64,000 nt of DNA from Ulva prolifera. Its lineage: Eukaryota > Chlorophyta > Ulvophyceae > Ulvales > Ulvaceae. Shown in pieces: positions 21,430 to 35,900 of this stretch. Numbering within the stretch: position 1 is the stretch's first letter; each line of letters opens with the position of its first letter. The stretch lies in contig CM041199.1 of the NCBI GenBank assembly GCA_023078555.1, positions 1,858,601 to 1,922,600 on the forward strand, given 5' to 3'. The notes under the pieces were generated by a model. The model saw only the letters and a list, made by a program, of their open reading frames with translations, did not search any database and had not been told where the DNA came from. The position numbers and the translations under genes are program-made.

Positions 21430-24400
21430 TCACGAGATCGCCGAGACCGCGTCCGGCCGCCTCTGCCGTACCAGGGCCTCCTCGAGTGCATGCAGCCACA
21501 GCTCCCCCCTGCCGGCGCCCGCCGCAACAACGCCCCGCGCCCACGCCTCCGCCTCCTCCCGCTCTAGATCCGCGGCGCCGCCGACCCCGCCGACGGCGGC
21601 GCGTTTGGTGACCCCGCAGCCGCCCCCGTCTACGCCCGCAGCAGGTACGGCGGCAGCCGCCGACGCACGGCCACCACTCGTTGCCCCTCCGGCAGCCTGC
21701 CCTGCACAGCCACCCCCCCTCAACCTCCAGACGCAGCAGTGCGGAACGGTGCTACCTCAACATTGTGGAGCGAATCGATCGATTACGGCCGGGCGCCCTG
21801 CCTGACTCTGGAGGATCACCGGTCATGCTTCACGAGGCAAACAGTGTCACATGACTCATGTGCCATGAGGGTCTCAGACCCCGTGAGCGCAAGCGCCACG
21901 CCCGCAGCGGCCGTTCACGGAGGGTCCGCTGCTGCAGTGGGCCCCAGGCGGCACACCGTGAATGTGCCATATACTTCATGCATGCATGTGCCGCATGCAT
22001 GTCGTGTCAACGCTGCCGTGCAGGACGCAGCCCGCAGAGTGCCGCGCACGCACAGGGTGCAGCTGCGAGAGGTGAGCATGCGCCGCACCTGTGCCTGCCT
22101 GCACGGGGGACGCGCCCGCCAGCCACGCCATATCGGCCTCGTTCGCTCGAACCCACGTGTCCCACACCGCGGCCGGGCTGCGCTGCGCGTCGGCGGGGAG
22201 CGCTGGAGGCCGCGGAGAGGAGGCGCCGCCGCCGGGCGGCAGCTTGTCGTGCGAGGTCGAGTCGGCAGCCAGCGGGCTCTGCGCGCAGGGGGGCCCGCAG
22301 GCGGCCGACTCAGGGGCCTGTGCGGTCGCGGAGGACTCAGCGCTGTCTAGTGCGGCCGCGTATGCGCCGGCAGTCGTGCCCTGGGGGCTGTCGAGAAGGT
22401 GAGGGGGAGCTGAGGCCTCTGTGGACGGGGCGGGGGCGGCGGCGGAGTGGATGTGGAGGGGCTGCAGCGCGGCGGCGGCGGCGGCGTGGTCGGGGCGGCG
22501 GTAGTACCACTCGTCCGGGATGACGTCTGGGAGCGGCTCCAGCGCGCCTGCGCTCCAAGCGGGCGTTGTTGATACAATGCATATGCAGGGGGGAAGTACA
22601 TGTACACCAGGGGAGCGATGCGAGTGCACCGCCGCCACCGCTCCATGCGGCAGGGTTCGCCCAGCACACCTGAGGCATCTGCCGGCGCCGCCACGGCCCA
22701 CCCACAGCAACACAGCTGCTGCGCTGTATCCGCCTCAGCGCGCCGAAACAGCACAGGACGGCGGGCTACGCTGGGGAGAACCGCGTTCCAATGACAGCGC
22801 CTCGGACACTGGGAAGCACATGACCCGGGACGCAGCATTTTGGCCACCACCCTGATGCTCCTGGGTCGCCACCGCGGATTTGAACACATACCAAGCACGG
22901 TGCTGCAGGTGGCGGAGCCAGCCACAGGTGGAGATGCATGCCATGCACCGTGCCTGGATTCACCTGTGACGACCGGCGCAACGCCTGTGTTCGGGGCGGC
23001 CCAGACAGGTGAGACATCACTGGAAATCTAGACGGGCTGCAGAACCACGGACCCTGTTTGCGCTTCAGCCCGACAGGGTGGGCACGAGAAACACGCCCCT
23101 GACGACTCCACATGCAGGCCAGTTAGGTAGGGCGGTGTCATGTGCCATACTGCCTCGGCCACAAACATGTCCAGCTGCCTTGGAACCGACCTGATTCTGG
23201 GCCTTTGAGGGGGAAAATGGAGCATGACAGAGGGTGGCGCACCGGCGCTGCAAGTGCCCGCCCACTGCCGCAGCCGCTCGAGCTCCTCCTCCGACGCAAC
23301 CAGCGTCACCGCGACGGCCGCGGCGCCGAAGCGGCCGCAGCGGCCGAGGCGGTGCGCGTACGTCGCGCCGTCCGCCGGCAGGTCGAAGTTCACGACGGCG
23401 TTCACGTACTCGAGGTCGATGCCGCGGGAGAGGACGTCGGAGGTGACGGCGACGCGCGCCCCGAGCGCCCGCAGCGCCGCCATCGCGGCGAGCCGCGCCG
23501 GCTGCGGCAGGCGGGCCGAGACGTGTACGGTCGGCACGCCGAGCGCCGCGAGGTGCTCCGCGAGCGCCGGCGCGACCTCCGGGTCGTTGCAGAACACGAT
23601 CGCCTGCATGCATGCGCGGCCGCATCGGGGACGTGTGCCAGGCGGCTGATTGCCTGCACGCATGTGGGGCCTCGCAGGGGTCCCGGGCCGAGCGGCTGAT
23701 GACGTGGCCACCGGTGCGTGCTGGAGTCGTGCTAGGCCTCGCTCAGCGCTGTTACCGTTGTACGTATCTCTGCAGGCCGCAGGGTCTGCAACCACGCCAC
23801 TCCAGCAGCTCACTCCAGCAGACAGTCATGCTGTGGAGCTGCGGCAGCTACACGGAAGGGGCGGCGCGAACACCGGCATGCCCACATGCATCTCGTGCAT
23901 GCACGCATCATCGCACGCCGGGAATACCACGTCAGCAGCGCCGGCGCTCGCTCCGAGGAGCACCTGGTTGAAGAGGATCGTCCGCAGCAGCTGCAACAGC
24001 TTTGCAGCCTTGGCCTCGACCAGCGCCTCGACGGCGCGCCGCATCGCATCCCCTCCTGCAGCCACCGGCCCCCCCCAGGGGCCCGGAACGGCCTCCACGA
24101 TACCCTCCCCTCCGAGGCCTTTCGGGAGTGCGGGGAACGATTTCGCTGCGGCTGCGTCTGCAGCGGCGCGGAGCAGCGCGCCTGCTGTCTCCGGCTGGGG
24201 GGCCGGCGTGGGGGCTGCCGCGGCGCCGGCGCCGTGCGGCTGCACGAGGGTGTACACGTGGCGGACGGCCTGCGGCGCGGCGCGGTCCGTCTGCCGCACG
24301 TCGAAGCGGCGGGGCCGCTTCATCATCGGCAGTAGCTGCGCGAGGGCGAGGGAGTCAAACGTCGCCGACACGGCGAGCACCTGCACGCGCCGTGGCCGCC

Positions 24401-26577
24401 GTTGAGGCTCCGATGCAGCTACAACATGAAATATTAAGGAGCCGGTGCTATTGGAGGTCCAAGCTTCGCCACACACAGCGAGCACCCGTCGGCACCGCGG
24501 CTGTCGGCGGATCAGGTTCTACAGCGGCGCAGAGCGGCTGTGGTGCAGATGCTGGGGCCGCGGACTGACAGCGGAACCTGTGTGATGTGGGCCGGCGAAT
24601 GTGAGCACTGCGGACGGGCATCCGATGCTATGAAGAAAACAATCCACAGGCGCAGTCGCAGCCATCAATCGAGTTCACATGTATCTAGAATGAGTTCACA
24701 TGTGTCTAGCATACAGTAGGGCTCTGGTGGTTGGAGCAAATGATATGTTGGTGGGTCCACGAGAACCCAGGAGCGCAGAAGCGTTGAGGCTAGTGAAGTG
24801 AGTATGGATGCACTCAGCCACATCCTCATTGCAGGGTGCCTGCTACAGCTGTAAGGTCAGCGGCAGGAGGTCTCCGCTGCAGGCGCTTTTCAATTGACAT
24901 TTTCTTTTGCGTTTGTACCATTTCGCTTGTTTGCATCTTATTTGTTCCATACAGAAATATGAATACATTACTAAATTAAAAAATGCAACGTTATTTCGCC
25001 CGCTGTGGGGCGGCGGCCGCACCTGCTTGCGCCGGGGGAGCTGCGCGTAGATCTCCGCGGTGGCGTCGTACATGCTGCCCGTGAGCAGGCGGTCCGCCTC
25101 ATCGAGCACAAAGGCGGAGACCGCTGAGAGTGCGAGGCTGCTCGCGTGCAGCAGCGCGAGCAGCCGGCCGGGTGTGCCGACGACGATGTCCCTCCGCCTG
25201 TAGCCACACATGCATGCATTGGGGGGAGCCGGCTAATACACATCGATGGTGACATGCATGGCAGATTATGTGCCATAGCATGGTCCGAGCCCGTATGGAG
25301 TGATTAGACCAGTGCTTTGAGACTTTGCTAACGTCAAACAGCATGTATGGAGTGATCACATACAGCCAAATGCATAAGGGCATTGAGAGCCCTGAGATGC
25401 GAGGCAGTGTGCGCATGCATGTGGGTGAGTCTGTGTGTTGTTGGGCACCTGCGGAGCCTGCGGCGGTCTTCGTCGATGGGCATGCCGCCGATGAAGGCGT
25501 GGCATGCGATCTGCGGGCACCAGTGGCGCCCGATGGCCGTGGTGACGTCGTGGATCTGCACCGCGAGCTCGCGAGTGGGGGCGACGACCAGCGCCTGCAT
25601 GCCAGCAGCTGCTCGGTCCTTCCCTTCCGGTACCAGAATGCTGGCACCACACCTCGACAGTTGACCAGGCGGGTCTGTGATCTTCCAGCCCGTTCAGACG
25701 GGAGACGGGACAGCAGAGGCCGCCATGGAGCAGGGACGTCGGGAAATTGGTGCGATGTGGTGCAGAAGATCTCTGGTTTGTGCTGCGTGGCATGCGGGCG
25801 AGGATAGTAGCTGCAGGCTGTGCATCGATAGCTGGCTGCCTGGTTCAAGAGGATACGCGCACATGTACCTACCATGTGTGCGGTGCCCCAGAAATGTGTG
25901 CCAGTGAGCGAACAGACAGCGGATGTACGATTGGCATCGTCAGGAAGCTCTGTCTGGCGTGGAGTCCAGCTCTGCTGTCACGCTTTGCCACAGGCATTGT
26001 GGCCACAGGCAAATGGACCAGCTGGATGTTTTGGCAATGCATGACTTGCTGCAGCATGTCTCAAACATATAAGCCGAGAATCAAGGAGCTGCCTTCTGGC
26101 CGCGCGCAGACACAGAGCGTCTGACCTTGGCGATGTGACATTGATCTGAACACTCGAGGGCAACGGCATCGTGCCATGGACACCGGACTTTGACAGGAAC
26201 TGACGCAGTCGACGAGACTTGCGAATTTTGTTGACAGACTTCACGCACGCCAAATGCTGCGGCATCGGGGCACATGCGCTGCTCGCGGTGGAGCACAGGC
26301 ACGGAACACGAGAACGCACCACTGTTTGATCAGGTGTTGCGGCCTTGCGCGCTTGATTGAGGCAGCTGCAGCTTATCAGCACCGTCTTTCCTGTGCCTGA
26401 AGTTGCTTGAACGATCAGGTCCGCGCCAGACAAACAGAGAGGAAGCACGGCCTCCTGAACCGGTGATGGCCTGTCGTACCCAGCAGCGGACAGGGCAGCG
26501 CACAGGCTGTCTTCGATGTACAGCTCTTTGAAGCTTGTGACAGTCGTTGCTGTCACGTCAGAAGATCGAATCACCAT
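21430..26577 (-). CDS. DEAD-box RNA helicase, DDX20/Gemin3-like, at least seven exons
   Basis: ATP-dependent RNA helicase; in animals DDX20 (Gemin3) works in the SMN complex that assembles snRNPs. Exons: 26577-26383, 25594-25449, 25197-25023, 24380-23964, 23603-23243, 22547-22089, and 21563 or 21629 to 21430. Phases match throughout except the first junction, where about 20 residues between motifs I and Ia are missing and an exon was not found. Motifs in order: Q motif RPSPVQ, I ATSGTGKT, Ia APTRELAVQIH, then CHAFIGGMPIDEDRRRL, GTPGRL, II VLDEADRLL, III VSATFDS, LLRTILFNQ, SRGID, and HRLGRCGRFG. The link CHAFIGG..EDRRRL and the post-helicase PLPDVIPDEW resemble human DDX20 (CHVFIGG.., PLPDPIPSG), which favours this subfamily. 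The tail (WDTWVRANEADMAWL, EREEAEAWARGVV) is Ala-rich and unrecognised. The first exon is much less GC-rich than the rest. Confidence 0.88.
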
Positions 26578-27251
26578 GCCAAGTTGGCTGTCATCAGACG
26601 CTTGAAAATCTGAACTCCATGCGGGCCATATCGACTGCGCATGAAATCTGATGCCACGTGCAGTACATAACTAATGATTATCATGCTTTCATGCAAGCCT
26701 GTACGTTTTCAGATCTGCAAATCTACGGCTGATGCAATCGTTCAATTGCCGCGGTGGCTACCAGCGACCGAGCTAGGTTGCTGCTCAAGGCATCGCCCTC
26801 GTAGCTACCGAGGGTGGGCTGGAATGAAGTGGACTGACAACTAGATAGCCAAAACCCCCGCTTTAGCAGGAATCAAGGTTGCTGATGGAAGATGTACAAG
26901 ATGCGGATTGGAGAGCAAACGGTACATCGCGTGCGAAATGGTGATTAGCGGCTTCCACCATGGCAGGCGGCTTTGACTGACCGGCTGCCTTCCAAAACAT
27001 ACCGTTCCCTCCCGCGGCCCCCACCGCCACCTGGCGTATGTGTGTTTTTGATTGGCATCACAATTGATGTGATGAAGGTGAGAGTTACATATTTTGACGA
27101 CACATAGAAAAGGCAGATTTCAATCGGCTACAGCCGCACGTACGTGTGCTCAATCTCCAATGATACCGCTAAACGCTGCAAAAAAAATTGGTCAAGACAC
27201 CCAATACCTTGAACTGACCTTGAAAAAATTACCAACGAATGGAACATTCCC
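26578..27251. other. Spacer between two minus-strand genes
   Basis: The stretch separates the stop of the MOG1 homologue from the first exon of the helicase. It should hold the helicase promoter. No TATA box or repeat stands out. Confidence 0.4.
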
Positions 27252-28206
27252 TCAAGATTCCCCAAACAAGCCCCAGTCACTGACAGTGAACGACTGGATC
27301 ATGGATTCGAACAGTGCAGGCGCACGCAGGTGGTCGAACCTGGCGCCCGCGCCGGTGTCAGCAGCCGCTGCGCTGAGCTCACTCACATCCATTGCTGTCG
27401 ACAAGGTGATGACGACATCGCTGGAGACATGCGGCAGTCTCAGAACACAGATCATGACGTGCACAGTGTTGGCTGCATCGTCTCCTTGCCTGCCTTTCGA
27501 GGCTTTCATCTGGCCTTCAATGCAGAACGCAGTTGCAGGGTGTTGCTGAATTCCAGCCGGCGGGCCTGCATGACGCCAATACATCAGCATGCGCTAATCA
27601 CAAGCGGGAGATGCCATGGGCTACAGTACAGTGTGAAGGGAAAGTCAGTTTGGGTGCATCGCTTCTAGCGCATGGCCGATCGCAGCACACAGCAAATAGC
27701 ATTGGAGTCCAGAGCATCCAGGGACTAGGTCGGATGCGCACCTATTGCACTTGAAGCTGTCAACGATGGCTCTTGAGCTTCGTTGGACGAGCAGCAGTCT
27801 GCCCAGAAGAACTCGATGCACTGTTCATCTGGCACATCAGCTCTATCCTGCAGAGCATCGACCACTGTGTACACTCTTGCATCATGAGACTTGCTGGGGC
27901 ATAAAATTGTGCTGGCGTGGGTAGGTAGTCTGTGCCAGAGAGCGCATGCAGTGTCGATGTTGTTGCTAGAGCACATGCACGGAATCCACGGAAGCGCAAA
28001 CCTAGCATGCAAGATGATCAACTTAACAATGAGCAAGGTCACACCAGTATCTCCACAATCACTGATTGATCCACTGCTCCGTCTGAGTACACTTCCTGAT
28101 GGTCCGGGACTGGACGAAAGTCGCTCACGTCTTGCATCCTGGTTGGCATCGTCATTGAGGCCATGCCGCCGAACAAAGGCCGACGAGAAGCTTGATCAGC
28201 TGTCAT
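27252..28206 (-). CDS. MOG1/RANGRF homologue (Ran-binding nuclear transport factor)
   Basis: Small protein that binds the GTPase Ran and promotes release of its nucleotide during nuclear import. Three exons, 28206-28045, 27889-27742 and 27514-27252, join in phase into a 190-residue protein, close to yeast Mog1 (218) and human RANGRF (186). The start gives RRPLFGGMASMTMP, then DVSDFRPVPDHQEVYSD and QSVIVEIL, the family's N-terminal signature (LFGGA..PxxxxDVSxxRxVPDxQEV). The middle exon has DEQCIEFFWADC. The last exon carries MICVLRLPHVSSDVVITL, matching the family's ALxRLPxxxTDVVIxxN strand, and ends SFTVSDWGLFGES with a stop. Exon 1 starts at the Met just before the conserved block. The gene looks complete and intact. 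Confidence 0.92.
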
Positions 28207-29235
28207 ATGGAAGCCTTCCGGAACTGCCTTTGCTGAGGCGCACGGACGAGGCGAAGCCGAGGTCGCGAAACGCTTGGAATGTTTGACAACAGGCGTGCTC
28301 AGTGTACACCGTTCACCGAGCAAGCATGCGATCACAGCTTCAGCGAGTGGCGCCAGACCATCCCCCTGTGACTCTGAATTCTTGGACTCATGGTAGGGCG
28401 CAACGTTCTTTTGCACCGCATCACACAGCGAGTTGGTGCATGGCACAATGCTTTCACGACGTTCACGCGCTCGATTGACCACCACGCCACCCTTGCGAGC
28501 ATGCAATCTCGACGAAATTCAGTCCACGCGCATTGAATCAGCAGCAGGAATGCGAGGAAGTCTTCACCTAACGACAGTCAGCCGAGACGAGGACGCGTCA
28601 AATGCAAAAAATAACGCTTAAACGTATAATCGAGGTTTGAAGTTTCTAGGCAAAGGTGCACTGCACGCTGTCGAGGGAACAGTTTGTGAACAGCCCAGGT
28701 TGGGATGCCTAACGCCACTTAACCGCAGCGCATCTCGGCTACGAAAGCAATACGTTCCGGTGTAACGACACGTGAAGATTAACCAATGTTTCTGCTGGCG
28801 GCACAGGGGTGCGTAAGTAAACATACTGCACCATGAGCACCCAAATTGCTGACACGTGCCCAGCATGCTCAAGCCGCTGGACTCATCGGCCAGCCCCATG
28901 ATCTCTGCCCCAGTAGCATGAAGCTTACCATCAAACTGGGCGCTGTCAAGCCCACTTCTAACATCTCAATGCACTGGCGAGGCACAGCTTGACCGGCGAT
29001 GCAAGCTTCGCCCATGGCCACAGGCGCACACATGCCGACCATGTCCACGAAAACAGAGCCTATGTAGGATGCATCACCCTCGCGATCGAGCACATCAATC
29101 GCAGGGACTCGATGCCACTAGTCAACAGCCACGTAGCAGCGCCGCATTCCACCCAACCCACAAGCACGGGCTCCATCTGCACCGTCCCCCACAACAACAC
29201 CCCCGTCACCCCTGCGCCCGCTGCAGCGCCCCGAG
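28207..29235. other. Gap with one weak minus-strand frame
   Basis: The minus-strand frame at 29093-28869 (74 codons, beginning MLDREGDASYIGSVFVDM) has a plausible composition but no known motif, and I found no partner exon with matching phase. I do not call it a gene. Confidence 0.3.
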
Positions 29236-30047
29236 CTAGTAGTACGACGGCGAGCTCATGAAGTAGCCCTTGTCTTCAGCGTCGCTCTCTGGCTCCGGCG
29301 CCTGGGCGGGCAGCGGCACAGCGAGCTTGTTCTCATGCATGAGCTCCTCGAGAAAATGCTGCCTCATCAGCAGCAGGCTCGCCTTCTTCCTGCACACACA
29401 CCGGCCGGCCAGCTCAGCACCCACGCCCCATTGCAGGAACCAAACGGGTCCACCGCGAGGCAAGCGGCTACAGAGTCCACACACGAGACAGCTGCGCTCG
29501 AGCCTGCACCTATCACGCATGTTCATGGCTCCACTGTCAGGAACGCGGCTGCAAATTCTACACACCATCAGCTGCGCTCGAGCCTGCACACAGCACGCAT
29601 GTGCACAGCCGGGCGCACGCGTGGCGCGCTGTGGCGTGCCCCCTCCGTGCCCCCCAGCACGCACCGGAGCTCCCCGCTCAAGCATACATGCCGATAGTTG
29701 GCGCCCAGGGGGTTTCCCAGCACACCCAGCACGCGCAGCACGCACCGGAGCTCCTCGTTCTCGAGCTGCAGCATCTCGAGCTCCAGCACCTCGTGCTCCT
29801 CGAGGATGGTGCCGTCGTCGAGGCACACCGACGCGGGGCCGGCGGCGGCTTCGACGCTGCGGCGCATGGCCGACATGCTCTCCCGCGCGCGCGCCGCCGC
29901 CACGCCCGTGATCAGCGCCGAGATCTCCTTGTTCGCCGAGAAGTCGTCGTCGCCGGCGGCCTGCGGCCCGGCCTCGAGGCGCGCCGCGAGCACGTCCCGC
30001 AGCCGTCCGACCTCCGCACGCATGTCCGCCACCTGCGCGCCCTGCAT
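29236..30047 (-). CDS. Coiled-coil protein, unidentified, 3' exons
   Basis: Two exons are supported, about 30041-29746 and 29389-29236. The first has MRAEVGRLRDVLAARL, an acidic linker, NKEISALITGVAAARA, and EEHEVLELEMLQLENEELR ending in a GTGCGT donor. The second completes the codon (ELR then KKASLLLMRQHFLEEL) and ends YFMSSPSYY with a stop. The heptad-rich stretches predict a dimerising coiled coil, then a short acidic tail. The start is unclear: Met at 30047 works, but a TGCAG acceptor at 30042 would allow earlier exons. A candidate upstream piece, about 30450-30357 (MVVLKFFGSTAVNGG), abuts the GT microsatellite but does not match in phase. I do not recognise the family. Confidence 0.55.
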
Positions 30048-30474
30048 GGCGCTGCCACCGCGTCAGCACCGCTGCTGCCCGTGCACGCCGTGCGCAGCAG
30101 CGGAGGCCACCCCGCCCCTGCAGGCACGGTGACCAGGCGAGCGGCGCAGCAGCGCCGTGCCGCGGTGGCGTTGCGCATGACGCCGCGGCGCCGCTCGCAG
30201 TCGACCGCGCCGGCCAGGGCGGACGGAGACTCACATGTAGCGGCCTGCTTGCCAAGCATTGCATGTCGCTATGTTGCATGGCAGGTGAGCGAGTCTACAA
30301 CGACGGTGTCCGGGCGACTTTGGCGCGGCCGGCAGGCGGATGTTACGGCAGGTACGGGCCGCCCTCCTGCGGCACCCGCAGCGGCAGCTGCGCGCGGCCA
30401 GCGGGGCCGCCGTTCACGGCCGTGCTGCCAAAGAACTTCAGGACCACCATCACGCTGGCCACCATTACATCTCA

Positions 30475-31913
<1,439 letters not shown>

Positions 31914-32273
31914 TCAAATCAAAGCAACACACGTAATCATTGACATGCGTTCAAGCATAAGGTTTGTAATTGTGTGTTCGCCCACCATCAGAGCAAGCAG
32001 GAGGTGGGGCGGCACCGTTGGCATGGCTTGCCCGGGCTGAAAAGCGTTCTTGAGAGCGTTCTCCTTTTCCAAGATATCGCGCGCTATCGCTTCAAGCTCC
32101 ACCTTTTCGTAGTTTCCGCTCGAGGCGCGAATTCCTGTGCATCTGCGTTGTGGCGGGCGCTGGAAGCGTTTAGAGCTGCTGGGCCTATTCACGAACACAG
32201 AGGGCGACTTCGCGGCCGGCGCAGAATACGCATTCATCCGCAGCGACATAGTAAGGACAGGTGCAATGAACAA
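31914..32273 (-). CDS. Possible small protein with transit-peptide-like N terminus
   Basis: A single open frame; the likely start is a Met a few codons in (MNAYSAPAAKSPSVF). The first 45 residues are rich in Ser, Ala, Pro and Arg and poor in acidic residues, ending RASSGN, which resembles a plastid transit peptide. A charged helix follows (YEKVELEAIARDILEKEN), then a hydrophobic part (PHLLLALMVGEHTITNLML). I know no matching family. It may be one exon of a longer gene or a chance frame. Confidence 0.3.
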   Translation of the reverse strand: MFIAPVLTMSLRMNAYSAPAAKSPSVFVNRPSSSKRFQRPPQRRCTGIRASSGNYEKVELEAIARDILEKENALKNAFQPGQAMPTVPPHLLLALMVGEHTITNLMLERMSMITCVALI

Positions 32274-32980
32274 TGAAGTTCTCGAAGCGAGGGATCCTCA
32301 ACGCTGGCTCTTGCACATCACAGGCGACCTTGTAATCTGGCGGAGACGGTGGGGACGGGAGACCGTGGTCCTAAGGCACTCTACGTTACCAGCCTCTATT
32401 CACCAGCTATGCGAAATAACCTAAAAAATGGACACAAAATCGCTGCCTTTCCAGCGCTACGCAGGGGGTACGCGTTGCATTAACACTGAACGGTGGTGCG
32501 CTGGTCAGATCAGGCAAGTCTAAGCATGTACGCAGTACTTCAGCTATCAATCGAATTAAGCAGCACGTGCATCTAGGGCACTCAGCCCCCTTGCAAGCGT
32601 GATGACCGGAATAGTTTTCGGAACGGACCACAATTTTGAAGCAGGGTTGCGTCACGTGCATGGTCGCTAGTAGCCATGATGCTATATCGCGGCTGCACCT
32701 GTGCACTGCACTGGACTGCTAGCTCAGCTCGGAGAAGGTCCAAGGACCTGAGTTGACCATCAAGGCACGGATTCCTCGTGTTACCCCATGGCGCAAGCTG
32801 GCTGCCGGCTTGTGCTGGTTGTATACATGCTGCTCCATCCATCAAGCGCTGGTGCCTATCTCTAGAGAGATAGAGGTCTGCTTCAATGTGTGGTTTGGCA
32901 GGACGGCCGCTGGAGCAGCACTCAGTGTAAGAGAAGCTATGAATGTGTATGACTGCGCATAGAGACAGCCAAGAATACAT

Positions 32981-35900
32981 TTGACCGGCCTTGTGAATGG
33001 CACGGGAGAGCCTCACCTTCACATCACCGTCAGAGACTTGAACAGGTCAGCATCCAAGCAGGGTTTCTTGTATCCACAAAGCAGAGACCTGATGGAAGAA
33101 ACATTTGAGTCCGTGACCCAACTAGGGCAGGAACGCGGTGAAGTGCAAGCACCAACTCGGGATCAGGTCGTTGAAATAGTCCAGGGAGTGGACATCTCTG
33201 ACCATAAGAGGCCGTCCGTCTTCATACAGGCGTGCAAGGACATCTGCAAAATTGGATACGATCACGCTAGTGAGCTCGCAAGCGATTCCGTGCTAAGCTG
33301 TTTGATTCGAGCTCTTGAATACGAGACTTGCGACAGTGGAGGTACGGCACCAAAACGCATCAACGTCAGTCAAAGCAAGAGCCTGCGCTCTTCCTTTTGC
33401 GCATGAATCTGACCCCGAAAGTTTTCGTCCGGCTCTATCGTGTTGTCAAATCTTCAATCATCGCATGGCTTGAACGTTGCAGTGTCAAGACCGATTGCAT
33501 CGGAGGCATTGAAAGCTCTGGCCGTGTTGACATGTCATCCCGGAGTCAGAGAAGTTCTCCTGACAGTTCCGTCTCCATTTTCTGGTGTTATGGCTCTGCT
33601 GTGTCGCAAAGCTAATCCTGTGGACATACATGAGAGCGCAGTGACAATTCTGGGCAACTTGTCAGCCTGCCGAGCACATGCCGAAGCCATCACCCGTCTG
33701 AAAGGTCTCCCAGAAACAGCGGTTTCCTTCATGGCACCCACTGCTTCGCCGGTCTTGCAGAGCCGGTGCGCTGCAGACCACTACCTGCCAGCATGCTAAC
33801 CTGCATGCTAGCCTTGCCTATTTGTGCCAGCATCGTGGTAGCTGATGAGCGCCAGCTGCTACGGATGTCATGACATATGTCAGCTAAGGTGTGGCATCCA
33901 TACATGTCATAAACCAGGCTGCACAGACCCCAAGCAAAGGCGTGCGTCAACATCTGACTCCCACATGCTGCATGGCCATGCTGCAGGTGGTTTGCCGCCA
34001 ATGTACAGAAAACTCACAGGTAGCACGCCATTTGCAGCCAGTAGGCTGTGCCAGTCGCCTCTGATAGCCTGAACAGTGCATGTGGCTGAGTTGAGATGGT
34101 GCCACAGTGGATGCTTGGACCAGCCTCATGAGTCTGCATGACCAATGTTCTGGGCGAGGATGCCACAGGAGTGTCAGTCGGTAGTCGCGCTTTTATCATT
34201 CTCACTTCATGTGCATCCCGCATGTCCCACATCTTGCTTGTCAGAAAGCTAGGCTGGCATGGTCCTCACACGAGCGAAGACAGATGCTGTGCCACCACAC
34301 ACATGCACTGCCAAGCACTGTTCCTGCGCTAACAAGCTAGGCTAAGCTCCGTTGACCAGGCAAAAAAATTTATTGCGCAAAACGCGACTCTACAGGGGCA
34401 TGTTCTAAGATATCTGATGCATACATCATCCTCGGCCCAATCATGAGCATCTATGGGCTCTGTCACTATCTTCCGCCACTATCTATCTTCCGTCACTATC
34501 TGTGCAGTATCACAAACAACACATTGCCGCGGCATGCCGTTGCAGCTGTTCAGAGTGACCGCAGTATCTCCGATACGCATGGGTCTGCTCGAACGCGGTG
34601 TCGGTGCTGAACACATCCACATTGATAACGTTGAACCACGTCCATGACGCGCTCGGAGGGCAGCTGCACTAGCGCTCCACCCATCTTCAGTTATCTCGAG
34701 ATAGTGTTGTCTTCAGTTATCCTGTCTTCAGTTATCTCGAGATGGCGTTGCCGCGACGTTACGCCTCGTAGCTACGCGTAGGAGCTCCTCCGTGCGGCTT
34801 CCTATCGCGACATGTCGACAGCTGCGCTGTACCCAACCAGGTGCCAAGGACCACCCGCATACGCGTCGACATCGCCTGCGACACCCGAGCGATCCACGCC
34901 AGATCGGTCGCCGACCTTGAATGCATGTTTTCCACCCGATGTCGAGACGAAAGACGGAGTACCGGCCTCCCATGGCGGGCTGCAGCGCGTCAAGCACCTG
35001 CACACCAAATACCCAGGCATTGTCCCGAGCCATGCTGCAGCAGTACACGTGCAACAACCTGGGCCGTCTCCTGCGTGCACCAGTGCCGCATTCGGACTGA
35101 AATTCGGCAGGCGACCTGGCCTGTGCTAGCTGGGCTACAGACACCCAGAGCGCCAGCCTGCTGTGTCCAGCGTTGCAGGGCCGCTGCTATATATCTCTCT
35201 CGAGATATAGCTATCATTCGCCCGGAGTGACAAGACGCTTCTTGCACCGCACAGCTGTACGCTTCCAGTGAATTCTTCTGGCCCAGGTATTGAGCATCCA
35301 CATGCACACGAGCCACTTTCAAGCCGAGCGCGCCAGCAGGCACAATCGATTGGAGATTCCAATTTGGAATCCTCGCTCCCATATGCTGCAGTACGTCTGT
35401 TGAGAGTGCGCAAGGCCAGCTGTAGTGCCGTATGCTACTGTAATTCATGCCCACACACACGCATCAGTGCTCCAGCGACCAGCCCTCCAATGCTGCAGTG
35501 CTCTGGCGCTCGCCACGAACCTCTTCCTGTCTGCGCCGGGCTTCGGCCTCGCATTCGCAGACGCCGGCGGCGTCCGCGCCGCGGCCGCGCTCGCCGCCGC
35601 CCCGGCCCCCCGCGCCATCGCGCCCGCGCCGCAGGCCCGCGCCGCGGCGCTCCTCGCCGTGCTCGCGCGCCTTCCGGCGCTCGCGGCGGAGCTCGCGGCG
35701 GCCGCGGAGGACGCGCCGGCGCTCGCGACCGTCGCCAGCGACGCGCTCGCGGCGGCGGCCGCCCTAGGCGCTGGCCCAGGAGACGAGCCCGCTGATGCCG
35801 ACGCCGCGGAGGCGCTTGATGGGACCTCCTCTGGTGTGCATCGACCCCGCACCCGGCCGCTGCATGCTCCTCCCGGTGCATGCTGTCACTGCCATGCATG

